NCBI RefSeq assembly: GCF_012103215.1
Contig: NZ_JAAVNE010000002.1
Coordinates: 1-64,000 of the forward strand
DNA: 64,000 bases
Direction of reading: 5' to 3'
Origin: Falsiroseomonas selenitidurans
GTDB lineage: Bacteria > Pseudomonadota > Alphaproteobacteria > Acetobacterales > Acetobacteraceae
Below the pieces are notes generated by a model. The model worked only from the letters and a program-made list of their open reading frames with translations, was not told the origin of the DNA and made no database searches. The position numbers were made by a program, and so were the translations under genes. Shown here in pieces: positions 54,858 to 62,597 of this stretch (the first letter of the stretch is position 1; each line of letters begins with the position of its first letter).

Positions 54858-55618
54858 TGAACCGTCTCCGGCCCCTTCATGTCCCGCACCCCGGCTTCCG
54901 GCAGGATGCCCAGGCGCTTGGCCACTTCCTGGTAGCCTTCCTCGACCTTGCCGAGGTCGCGGCGGAAGCGGTCCTTGTCCATCTTCTCGCCGGTCTTCAC
55001 GTCCCACAGCCGGCAATTATCCGGGCTGATCTCATCCGCCAGGACGATCCGCATCTCGTCATTCTCGTACAGCCGGCCGAATTCCAGCTTGAAGTCGACC
55101 AGGGTGATGCCGACGCCGAGGAACAGGCCGGTGAGGAAGTCGTTCACCCGCAGCGCCAGGGCAACCATGTCGTCCAGGTCCTGCGTCGCGGCCCAGCCGA
55201 AGCAGGTGATGTGCTCCTCCGACACCATCGGGTCGCCGAGCGCATCGTTCTTGTAGTAGTATTCCAGGATGGAGCGCGGCAGGCGCGTGCCTTCCTGGAT
55301 GCCCAGGCGGGTGGCCAGGCTGCCGGCCGCCACATTGCGGATGACGATCTCGAGGGGGATGATCTCCACCTCCCGGATCAGCTGTTCGCGCATGTTCAGG
55401 CGGCGGATGAAGTGGGTCGGGATGCCGATCTCGGCCAGCTTCATCATCAGGTATTCGCTGATGCGGTTGTTCAGCACGCCCTTGCCGGTGATCGTGCCCT
55501 TCTTCTGGGCATTGAAGGCGGTGGCATCGTCCTTGAAATACTGCACCAGGGTGCCCGGCTCGGGGCCCTCGAACAGGATCTTGGCCTTGCCCTCGTAGAG
55601 CTGACGGCGGCGCGCCAT
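54854..55618 (-). CDS. purC: phosphoribosylaminoimidazole-succinocarboxamide synthase
   Basis: A 254-residue SAICAR synthase. Clear family text is [41 protein letters not shown], and [16 protein letters not shown] for the ATP/metal site. It leads the purC-purS-orf-purQ-purL-bolA-grxD transcript. On the minus strand, a possible -10 TATAGC lies at 55699-55704, about 80 bases before the ATG, but no good -35 is evident. The gene is coupled to purS. Confidence 0.96.
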   Translation of the reverse strand: MARRRQLYEGKAKILFEGPEPGTLVQYFKDDATAFNAQKKGTITGKGVLNNRISEYLMMKLAEIGIPTHFIRRLNMREQLIREVEIIPLEIVIRNVAAGSLATRLGIQEGTRLPRSILEYYYKNDALGDPMVSEEHITCFGWAATQDLDDMVALALRVNDFLTGLFLGVGITLVDFKLEFGRLYENDEMRIVLADEISPDNCRLWDVKTGEKMDKDRFRRDLGKVEEGYQEVAKRLGILPEAGVRDMKGPETVQ

Positions 55619-55767
55619 GGTGCTGGAACTCCTCGACTGCCGCTGCCCCAGGACGGGCGCGCGGGACGACAGGCCGCGGCGGCCCGGTATGTGGCGGTGC
55701 TATAGCAGGGCGGTGGCCGGTCCGCCACGCCGGGCGCGGCGGCCTGGCCTGCCTGGCCAGCGCCATC

Positions 55768-56508
55768 TCAGCCAGGCAGGTCCACCGGGGCGAAGGCCGC
55801 GCGGCCGGGCGGGGCCGGGCAGAAGCGCCAGAGGCGCTGCCCCGCCGCGCCCAGCGCCAGCAGGCTGGCGCAGACCGTGCCGAAGCCCCCGGTGGGCGGC
55901 ACGCGCAGCGTCTCCGCGACGCCGGCCTCGCCCTGCCGGTCATCGGCCAGCAGCGCCTCCCACCCCTGCCAGTCGCCGGCATCCGGGTCAGGCGGCGGGG
56001 CGGCGCGGAAGCGGGGCAGGTGGCGGCGGGTGCGCGGGCTGGTGGTGTCGTTCGGGTCATGCGCCGTCACCATGCTGATGCCGGGCGGCAGCGGCACGAT
56101 CTGCGGCGAACCCTCGCCCAGCCCGCGCAGGAAGAAGGCGGCGCGGTGGTCCGCCACCACCAGGTTGAACGGCCGGTAGAGCCCGGCATCCAGCCGCCCG
56201 ATCGCCTCGGCCGCCGCCGCCGCCGCGGCCTGCCGTGCCGCCAGCAGCGGCAGGGCGCCGCGCGAAAGCTTGCCGGGCGCCGGCCCCAGGCTGCCCGGCC
56301 GGTTCAGCACCGCCCCCAGCACGCCGGTGGCGCCGAGCGCCATCCAGGTGCCGCCGGCGCTGCGGTCGCGCCCGCCCACCGTGCCCGGCTCCTCCGGCCA
56401 ATGCGCGGCGGGCGCGTCCCAGGGGCGGTCCAGCCGCTCATCCCGGTTGGCGGCGACCAGCACGGGCCAGGGGTGCCCGGGCCGGAACAACAGGATCAGC
56501 GTGCACAA
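55768..56508 (-). CDS. NRDE family (TANGO2-like) protein
   Basis: A 246-residue protein of the NRDE family, named for its Asn-Arg-Asp-Glu motif, seen here in VLVAANRDERLDRPW. The frame begins TTG-TGC, so Cys is residue 2, as in the family pattern M-C-T-L-I-L. That Cys is thought to serve as an N-terminal nucleophile. I therefore take the TTG at 56508 as the start although it is a rare codon. The rest includes GGTWMALGATGVLGAVLNRP and VTAHDPNDTTSPR. Function is uncertain; TANGO2 relatives are linked to haem or lipid traffic in eukaryotes. It lies between purB and purC. Confidence 0.82.
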   Translation of the reverse strand: MCTLILLFRPGHPWPVLVAANRDERLDRPWDAPAAHWPEEPGTVGGRDRSAGGTWMALGATGVLGAVLNRPGSLGPAPGKLSRGALPLLAARQAAAAAAAEAIGRLDAGLYRPFNLVVADHRAAFFLRGLGEGSPQIVPLPPGISMVTAHDPNDTTSPRTRRHLPRFRAAPPPDPDAGDWQGWEALLADDRQGEAGVAETLRVPPTGGFGTVCASLLALGAAGQRLWRFCPAPPGRAAFAPVDLPG

Positions 56509-56524
56509 GCGGGCGGGAAATCCT

Positions 56525-56842
56525 TCAAAAGCGGAAGTACAGACCGACCCCCGGCGCCGGGGCCGGCCGATAGTAGCGCGGTGCCGGGCGCCAATAGCGC
56601 GGCGGCGGCGCGTAGTAGACCGGCGGCGGCCCGTACCAGCCGCGGGGCGGCAGCGGCCGGTAGTGGCGCGGCGGCGGCCCGCGGAAATGCCGCGGCGGCG
56701 GCCCGCGATGGCCCTGGTGGTAACCACGCGGCTTCCAATCGACCAGCACCACGGCATCGGGTGTGGCGGCAGTGGCGGGGCTGGCGCCGGCCAGGAACAG
56801 GCCAGCGGCCAGAAGCGGCATGATCTTCTTCACGAAATGCAT
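56525..56842 (-). CDS. exported Pro/Tyr/Arg-rich protein
   Basis: A 105-residue protein with a signal peptide (MHFVKKIMPLLAAGLFLAGASPATA). The mature part is low complexity with repeats of GPPPRHF/GPPPRHY and PPPVYYAPPPRYWRPAPRYYRP, given here by its PPPVYYAPPPRYW core. It is a distant counterpart of the exported Tyr/Pro protein at 41816-42196, sharing the YYAPPP unit and overall plan but with more Arg. No function is known. It ends 16 bases before the NRDE gene. Confidence 0.7.
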   Translation of the reverse strand: MHFVKKIMPLLAAGLFLAGASPATAATPDAVVLVDWKPRGYHQGHRGPPPRHFRGPPPRHYRPLPPRGWYGPPPVYYAPPPRYWRPAPRYYRPAPAPGVGLYFRF

Positions 56843-56953
56843 GACGGCAAGGCTCCTTCCCTTTCGCTTTACCTAGGAAGGAGTTGTGGCAGGACAGGGG
56901 CATTCGCGCCTTGTGCCGATGACGGACGCGCGAGACTGTCCTGCCACCGCGCT

Positions 56954-58288
56954 TCAGCTTCCGAGCACCCGGCGGAAGGTCGCATCCACATGCACGAAGT
57001 CCCGCGCCGGATCCATCGCCTTGTCCAGCGCCTCCGCGCTCATGCAGCCGGCGACTTCCGGGTCCGCCAGCAGGTTGGCACGGAAATCCCTCGCCCCCGG
57101 CTTGCCCAGCGCCTGCCAGGTGGCCATGGCGGCGCGCTGCACGGCGGCATAGGAGGCTTCGCGGCTCAGCCCCGCCTGGGTCAGCGCCAGCAGCACCTTC
57201 TGCGAATGCACCACGCCGCCCAGGCTGGCCAGATTCTCCGCCATGCGCTCCGGATAGACGGTGAGCTTCGCCATCATCCCGGTCAGGCGCATCAGCGCGA
57301 AATCCAGCGTGATGGTGGCATCCGGGCCGATCACCCGCTCCACGCTGGAATGGCTGATGTCGCGTTCATGCCATAGCGCCACATTCTCCAGCGCCGGCAT
57401 GGCATAGCCGCGCACGAGGCGGGCGAGGCCGGTCAGGTTCTCGCTCAGCACCGGGTTGCGCTTGTGCGGCATGGCGCTGCTGCCCTTCTGGCCGGCGTGG
57501 AAGAACTCCTCCGCCTCCCGCACCTCGGAGCGCTGCAGGTGGCGGACCTCCGTCGCCAGCCGCTCCACCCCGCTGGCCACCACGGCCAGGGCGCAGAAGA
57601 AGGCGGCGTGGCGGTCGCGCGGGATCACCTGGGTGGAGACCGGCTCCACCGCCAGGCCGAGCCTGGCCGCCACATGCGCCTCCACCCGCGGATCGACGCT
57701 GGCGAAGGTGCCGACCGGGCCGCTGATGGCGCAGGTGGCGACCTCGGCGCGGGCGGCCACGAGGCGGGCGCGGTGGCGCTGGAACTCGGCCAGGTGGCCC
57801 AGCAGCTTCAGGCCGAAGGTGGTCGGTTCCGCATGGATGCCGTGGCTGCGGCCGATGGTCGGCGTGTGGCGGAATTCCTCCGCCCGGTCGCGCAGCGCCG
57901 CCAGCAGCGCATCGATGTCGGCGATCAGCAGATCCGCCGCGCGGGTCATCTGCACGGCCAGGCAGGTGTCCAGCACGTCGCTGCTGGTCATGCCCTGGTG
58001 CAGGAAGCGCGCCTCCGGCCCGATGCCCTCGCCCAGCCAGGTGAGGAAGGCGATGACGTCGTGCCGCGTCTCGCGCTCGATGGCGTCGATCCGCTCCAGG
58101 TCGGCGGCGGTGATGTCCGCGACCCTGGCCGCCCCGCCGCGGCGGATCGCGGCCGCGGCCGGGGCCGGGATGGTGCCGAGTTCGGCCATGGCTTCCGCCG
58201 CCAGCGCCTCGATCTCGAACCAGATCCGGAAGCGGGCTTCCGGCGACCAGATGGCGACCATTTCCGGTCGGCTGTAGCGGGGGACCAT
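56954..58288 (-). CDS. purB: adenylosuccinate lyase
   Basis: A 444-residue fumarase-superfamily lyase that cleaves SAICAR and adenylosuccinate in purine synthesis. The superfamily signature GSSAMPHKRNP is present, the general acid/base regions are in RFLHQGMTSSDVLDT and GRSHGIHAEPTTFGLK, and the N-terminal VPRYSRPEMVAIW fits the family. It is in the same orientation as the purCSQL genes but separated by two small genes. ATG 58288 starts the likeness. Confidence 0.95.
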   Translation of the reverse strand: MVPRYSRPEMVAIWSPEARFRIWFEIEALAAEAMAELGTIPAPAAAAIRRGGAARVADITAADLERIDAIERETRHDVIAFLTWLGEGIGPEARFLHQGMTSSDVLDTCLAVQMTRAADLLIADIDALLAALRDRAEEFRHTPTIGRSHGIHAEPTTFGLKLLGHLAEFQRHRARLVAARAEVATCAISGPVGTFASVDPRVEAHVAARLGLAVEPVSTQVIPRDRHAAFFCALAVVASGVERLATEVRHLQRSEVREAEEFFHAGQKGSSAMPHKRNPVLSENLTGLARLVRGYAMPALENVALWHERDISHSSVERVIGPDATITLDFALMRLTGMMAKLTVYPERMAENLASLGGVVHSQKVLLALTQAGLSREASYAAVQRAAMATWQALGKPGARDFRANLLADPEVAGCMSAEALDKAMDPARDFVHVDATFRRVLGS

Positions 58289-58428
58289 GCGGGGTGGCGT
58301 CCTTCGTGGCTGCGGCCTGGGCGGCCCAGACGCCCCGGTTTGGCGTGGGCGGGCGGCATTTGGCAAGCGCGCACCCTGCCCGCGGCGGTCCCGCCCGGGT
58401 CTTCCGGTCCGTCGCCCGTTGGCGTAAA

Positions 58429-58447
58429 GCAGGTCAAAACCACCTGC
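58429..58447. repeat. inverted repeat in front of the TerC-like gene
   Basis: GCAGGT, seven-base spacer, ACCTGC, ending 17 bases before the ATG at 58465. It could be a small leader hairpin or an operator. The gap from purB to this gene (about 175 bases) shows no clear Mn-type riboswitch. Confidence 0.4.
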
Positions 58448-58464
58448 CTGGAGTAATACGTCGC

Positions 58465-59292
58465 ATGCCCGATTGGCTCCTGGTCTTCGTCGAGACGAAC
58501 TTCCCGGAATGGGTGGTGCCACTCGTCACAGTTCTGTTCATCGACATCGTCCTGGCAGGCGACAACGCGATCGTCGTCGGCATGGCGGCGGCGGGCCTGC
58601 CGGCCGACCAGCGCAGGAAGGCGATCTTCTGGGGCATCATCGCGGCGACGGTCATGCGCATCGCCTTCGCCTCGATCACCGTCCAGCTTCTTTCCATCGT
58701 CGGCATCGTGCTCGCGGGCGGCGTCCTGCTGCTGTGGGTCTGCTGGAAGATGTACCGCGAGTTGCGGGAAGGCGGCCACGAGAACGGGGTCGAGCAGCAG
58801 GACGGCGTGGAGGCCCTGGAAAACGGTGCTGCCACGGGCGCGCCGCGGAAGACGCTGCGCCAGGCGATCATCCAGATCCTGGTCGCCGACGTGTCCATGA
58901 GCCTCGACAACGTGCTCGCGGTGGCGGGCGCCGCGAAGGACCATCCCTACATCCTGATCATCGGCCTGGCCTTCAGCGTGGTGCTGATGGGCGTCGCCGC
59001 GACGCTGATCGCGCGGCTGCTCGGAAAGCATCGCTGGATCGCCTGGATCGGCCTGCTCGTCATTCTCTACGTCGCCATCTCCATGATCGTGGAGGGCACG
59101 CACCAGGTCGCGGCGACGGTGCCGGAGGCCTATGGCTACCTGTTCCTGCCGCTGGGCTGGATGGCGGTGCCCGGCGTCTTCCCCATCGGCCTCTGGGTGA
59201 TGGCCACGGTGTTCCAGGTGGCGGTGCTGGCCATCGTCGCCACGCTGATGGTCGACCTGACCCGCCAGGTGACGCGTCGGGACCATCGTTGA
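58465..59292 (+). CDS. TerC/YjbE family membrane protein
   Basis: A 275-residue integral membrane protein with about seven helices. Two metal-type repeats carry DIVLAGDNAIVVGM near residue 30 and DVSMSLDNVLAVAG near residue 150, the Asp-Asn pairs typical of TerC-family transporters. Some relatives export manganese or take part in metal loading of secreted enzymes; others are linked to tellurite resistance. A central soluble loop (REGGHENGVEQQDGVEALE) splits the two halves. Its stop overlaps the next gene start (TGATG). Confidence 0.85.
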   Translation: MPDWLLVFVETNFPEWVVPLVTVLFIDIVLAGDNAIVVGMAAAGLPADQRRKAIFWGIIAATVMRIAFASITVQLLSIVGIVLAGGVLLLWVCWKMYRELREGGHENGVEQQDGVEALENGAATGAPRKTLRQAIIQILVADVSMSLDNVLAVAGAAKDHPYILIIGLAFSVVLMGVAATLIARLLGKHRWIAWIGLLVILYVAISMIVEGTHQVAATVPEAYGYLFLPLGWMAVPGVFPIGLWVMATVFQVAVLAIVATLMVDLTRQVTRRDHR

Positions 59293-59897
59293 TGCGCGGC
59301 AGGCGCCTGGGGTTGGCCCTGCTGGGCCTCGCCGGCCTCCTCGGCGCCTGCACCGAGGCGGATCAGGGACCGGGGGCCCAGACCGGCCGGATCGGCACGA
59401 GGCCGACGCTGGAGGAGCTGGCCGGGCGGCTGCCGGCTGAATCCGCCAGCTTCGTCCGTGGCGATACCGTCTGGCATGAGCGCGAGCGGCCGGGTCTGGG
59501 CGTGGCGGTGGATTATGCCGGGCCGGCCCGCAGCGCCGTCGCCACCGTCAGCCTCTATGACCGCGGCCAGGCCGCGGTGCCGCAGGATATCGGCGCCCCG
59601 GCAGTGCAGGCGGAATTCACCCGCGCGGTGGAGGAAGCCCTGGCGATGGCGGATCGCCGAACCAGCCAGACGATGGCGGCGACCGAGCGCAGCGAATTGG
59701 CGGTGCCGGGCCAGGCACCGCTGCAATGCGCCCGGCTGCAAGGCACCTATGGCCGGCAGCCGGTGCAGACGCTGCTTTGCGTCGGCGCGGCCGCGGGGCA
59801 TTTCCTCAAGGTGCAGGTGACCTCCCCGGGCCGCCAGGTGCGGCCGGTGGACCCGATGCCCTTCGTGGTGGGGATCGCCCAGGCGGCGCGGGGATGA
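59292..59897 (+). CDS. lipoprotein, unknown
   Basis: A 201-residue protein with a lipobox: LGLAGLLGAC, giving lipidated Cys20 and an Arg-rich start. The mature region has no motif I recognise; it appears mixed alpha/beta, with Val/Ala-rich strands (GLGVAVDYAGPARSAVATVSLYD) and a conserved-looking end MPFVVGIAQAA. Two further Cys residues (in LQCARLQG and LLCVGAA) may form a disulfide. It is coupled by TGATG to the TerC-like gene, so they may act together in envelope metal handling (inference). Confidence 0.75.
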   Translation: MRGRRLGLALLGLAGLLGACTEADQGPGAQTGRIGTRPTLEELAGRLPAESASFVRGDTVWHERERPGLGVAVDYAGPARSAVATVSLYDRGQAAVPQDIGAPAVQAEFTRAVEEALAMADRRTSQTMAATERSELAVPGQAPLQCARLQGTYGRQPVQTLLCVGAAAGHFLKVQVTSPGRQVRPVDPMPFVVGIAQAARG

Positions 59898-59915
59898 AGG
59901 GGGGCGGCGGGGCGC

Positions 59916-61964
59916 TCAGGCGTCCACCGCCTCCTCGTCCAGCTTCGCCGCATTGTCCTGGATGAAGCGGAAGCGCAGTTCCGGGCGTCGGCCCATCAGC
60001 TCCTCGATCCGGTCGGCGGTGAACTTCCGGTCCTCCGCCGGCAGCACGACGCGCAGCAGGGTGCGGCGCTTCGGGTCCATGGTGGTTTCCTTCAGGGAGG
60101 CCGGCGGCATCTCGCCCAGGCCCTTGAAGCGGCTGACATCCACCTTCTGGTTCGGCTTGAATTCCTTCTTCAGCAGCCGCTCCCGGTCCGCATCGTCGCG
60201 GGCATAGACGGTCTTGCCCTGCGCCTGCAGGCGGAACAGCGGCGGCTGGGCCAGGAACAGGCGGCCCTGGCGCACCAGCTCGGGCAATTCCTTGTAGAAG
60301 AAGGTCATCAGCAGGGCGGCGATATGCGCGCCGTCCACATCGGCGTCCGTCATGATGACGATGCGGCCGTAGCGCAGCTTGCCGAGGTCGAAGCGGTCCC
60401 CGGCGCCGCAGCCCAGCGCCTCGATCAGGTCGCGCAGCTCCTGGTTCTGGCGCAGCTTGTCGGCGCTGGCGCTGGCGACGTTCAGGATCTTGCCGCGCAG
60501 CGGCAGCACCGCCTGCGTCTCCCGGTCCCGCGCCTGCTTGGCGGAGCCGCCGGCGCTGTCTCCCTCCACCAGGAACAGCTCGGTCCCATCGACGCCTTCG
60601 CGCGCGCAATCGGCCAGCTTGCCGGGCAGGCGCAGCTTGCGGGTGGCGGATTTGCGCGGCGTTTCCTTCTGCTCGCGCCGGCGTATGCGGTCCTCGGCGC
60701 GTTCGATGCACCAGGCGAGGAGGTTGTCGGCACGGCCCGGGTCGCCGGCCAGCCAATGGTCGAAATTGTCGCGCAGCGCCGCTTCCACCAGCCGCGCCGC
60801 CTCCGGGCTGGTCAGCCGGTCCTTGGTCTGGCCCTGGAATTGCGGGTCCCGCACGAAGACGGAGAGCATGCCGGCCAGGCCGCCGAGCAGGTCCTCTGCC
60901 GTCACATTGGCGGCGCGGCGCTCCTTCTTCAGCTCGCCATAGGCGCGCAGCCCCTTCACCAGCGCGGCGCGCAGCCCGGCCTCATGCGTGCCGCCCTGCG
61001 GCGTGGGGATGGTGTTGGCGTAGGTGGAGAGGAAGCCGTCGCCGTGGTCGAGCCAGGTCACCGCCCATTCGACGCGGCCGGCGCCGTCCGGGAAGGTGGC
61101 CTCGCCGGCCCAGGGGCTGGGCACCACCGGGGCGCGCCCCTCGATCGAGGCGGCCAGAAAGTCCGAGAGCCCGCCGGGGAAATGCAGCACCGCCTGCGCC
61201 GGCGTGTCGCTGCCGGCGACCAGGGCGGGGTCGCAGGACCAGCGGATCTCGACGCCGCGGAACAGATAGGCCTTGGAGCGGCACAGCCGGTGCAGCCGCG
61301 TGGCGCTGAAGGCCAGGGCGGCGAAGATCTCCGGGTCCGGCTGGAAGCGCACCTGCGTGCCGCGGCGGTTGTGCACCGGCCCCACGGTCTTCAGCGTCTG
61401 CACCGGCTTGCCGCGTTCGAAGGCATGCGCATACAGCGTGCGGTCGCGCGCCACCTCCACCTCCATCCGCGCCGCCAGCGCATTGACGACGGAGGAGCCG
61501 ACGCCGTGCAGGCCGCCGGAGGTCTCATAGGCCTTGCCGGAGAATTTGCCGCCGGAATGCAGCGTGGTGAGGATCACCTCCAGCGCCGACAGCTTCGGGA
61601 AGCGCGGATGCGGGTCCACCGGGATGCCCCGGCCATTGTCGCGCACCGTCAGCCAGTTGCCCGCTTCCAGCGTCACCTCGATGCGGTCGGCATGGCCTGC
61701 CACCGCCTCGTCCATGGCGTTGTCCAGGATTTCGGCGGCCAGATGGTGCAGCGCGCCCTCATCCGTGCCGCCGATATACATGCCGGGGCGGCGCCGCACC
61801 GGCTCCAGCCCCTCCAGGACCTCGATGTCCTTGGCGGAATAGTCCGACTCCGGCGGGGCGCCGGGCTGCAGGGGCGGGCGCCCGGCGGGCTTGCCGGCCG
61901 GCTTGTCGCTGGCCTTTTCGAGGGGCTTCGCGGCAGCGCGGCCGGCCTTGAATAGGTCGTTCAT
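59916..61964 (-). CDS. parE: DNA topoisomerase IV subunit B
   Basis: A 682-residue ATPase subunit of topoisomerase IV, which unlinks daughter chromosomes. The GHKL ATP site has EILDNAMDEA, VRDNGRGIPVD and GGLHGVGSSVVNAL; the Toprim region has FLVEGDSAGGSAKQARDR and TDADVDGAHIAALLMTFF. ParE rather than GyrB is indicated by length, lack of the gyrB-type insertion, and text SRFKGLGEMPPASLKETTMDP abbreviated by its KGLGEMPP core. The first 45 residues are a Lys/Pro/Gly-rich extension before SDYSAKDIEVLEGLE, perhaps disordered. The gene converges on the lipoprotein gene. Confidence 0.95.
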   Translation of the reverse strand: MNDLFKAGRAAAKPLEKASDKPAGKPAGRPPLQPGAPPESDYSAKDIEVLEGLEPVRRRPGMYIGGTDEGALHHLAAEILDNAMDEAVAGHADRIEVTLEAGNWLTVRDNGRGIPVDPHPRFPKLSALEVILTTLHSGGKFSGKAYETSGGLHGVGSSVVNALAARMEVEVARDRTLYAHAFERGKPVQTLKTVGPVHNRRGTQVRFQPDPEIFAALAFSATRLHRLCRSKAYLFRGVEIRWSCDPALVAGSDTPAQAVLHFPGGLSDFLAASIEGRAPVVPSPWAGEATFPDGAGRVEWAVTWLDHGDGFLSTYANTIPTPQGGTHEAGLRAALVKGLRAYGELKKERRAANVTAEDLLGGLAGMLSVFVRDPQFQGQTKDRLTSPEAARLVEAALRDNFDHWLAGDPGRADNLLAWCIERAEDRIRRREQKETPRKSATRKLRLPGKLADCAREGVDGTELFLVEGDSAGGSAKQARDRETQAVLPLRGKILNVASASADKLRQNQELRDLIEALGCGAGDRFDLGKLRYGRIVIMTDADVDGAHIAALLMTFFYKELPELVRQGRLFLAQPPLFRLQAQGKTVYARDDADRERLLKKEFKPNQKVDVSRFKGLGEMPPASLKETTMDPKRRTLLRVVLPAEDRKFTADRIEELMGRRPELRFRFIQDNAAKLDEEAVDA

Positions 61965-62009
61965 GCTGTGTTCTCTGATTCCGGCCCAACATAGACGCGG
62001 GCCGGAGCC

Positions 62010-62041
62010 AGCACAACAAAGGGGCCGGGCGAGCCCGGCCC
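62010..62041 (-). terminator. terminator after dps
   Basis: On the minus strand, GGGCCGGG pairs with CCCGGCCC (62034-62041 and 62022-62029) around loop CTCG, then CTTTGTTGT follows. Good stem, moderate U tract. Confidence 0.75.
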
Positions 62042-62046
62042 GCGGC

Positions 62047-62535
62047 TCAGCTCTCCGCCGAGGCTTCCAGCATCCACAGCGCCTTGTCGAGGTTCTTGGA
62101 GATGCCGGTCAGGATGTCCGCGGTGTCGGCGTCGCCGGCATCGTCGGTGGTGTCGATTCCCTCGCGCACCGCCTTGGCGACCAGGGCGTAGCGTTCGATC
62201 AGCGCCGCCAGGTGGTCCGCGCCGACGCGCAGCTCGGTCGGGTAGGCCGGCAGGCGGGTGTCGGCGGCGACGGACTGGCTGGTGCCGGTGGCGGTGCCGC
62301 CAAGCTGCACGATGCGCTCCGCCAGCTCATCGATATCGGTGGCGAGCTGGGTGTAGAATTCCTCGAACATGGTGTGCAGGCCGTGGAAGTTCGGGCCCTT
62401 CACGTTCCAATGCGCCTGGCGGGTGGTGTTGTAGAGGTCGATGCCATCGGTCAGGCAGGCCTGCAGCACCTCGATGGAGGTGGAACGCACATTGCCCTGC
62501 AGGTCGTTCTGCGTCGTCGGGGCGGACTTGGCCAT
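62047..62535 (-). CDS. dps: Dps family ferritin-like DNA-protecting protein
   Basis: A 162-residue dodecamer-forming protein that stores iron and protects DNA. Text TTRQAHWNVKGPNFHGLHTMFEEFY and DIDELAERIVQLGG spans the intersubunit ferroxidase site, with His, Asp and Glu ligands; here I cite the cores HWNVKGPNFHGLH and DIDELAERI. ATG 62535 has GGAGA upstream. A good terminator lies after its stop. Confidence 0.93.
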   Translation of the reverse strand: MAKSAPTTQNDLQGNVRSTSIEVLQACLTDGIDLYNTTRQAHWNVKGPNFHGLHTMFEEFYTQLATDIDELAERIVQLGGTATGTSQSVAADTRLPAYPTELRVGADHLAALIERYALVAKAVREGIDTTDDAGDADTADILTGISKNLDKALWMLEASAES

Positions 62536-62597
62536 GGGTGTCTCCAATGCTGTTGCGTCGCCGCTAACGTAGCGAGGCGGCGCTTCGTTGCATCCCG

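Noticed and set aside
58289..58464. A yybP-ykoY manganese riboswitch before the TerC-like gene.
   Set aside because: I could not find the conserved purine-rich junction loops; only a small palindrome is present.
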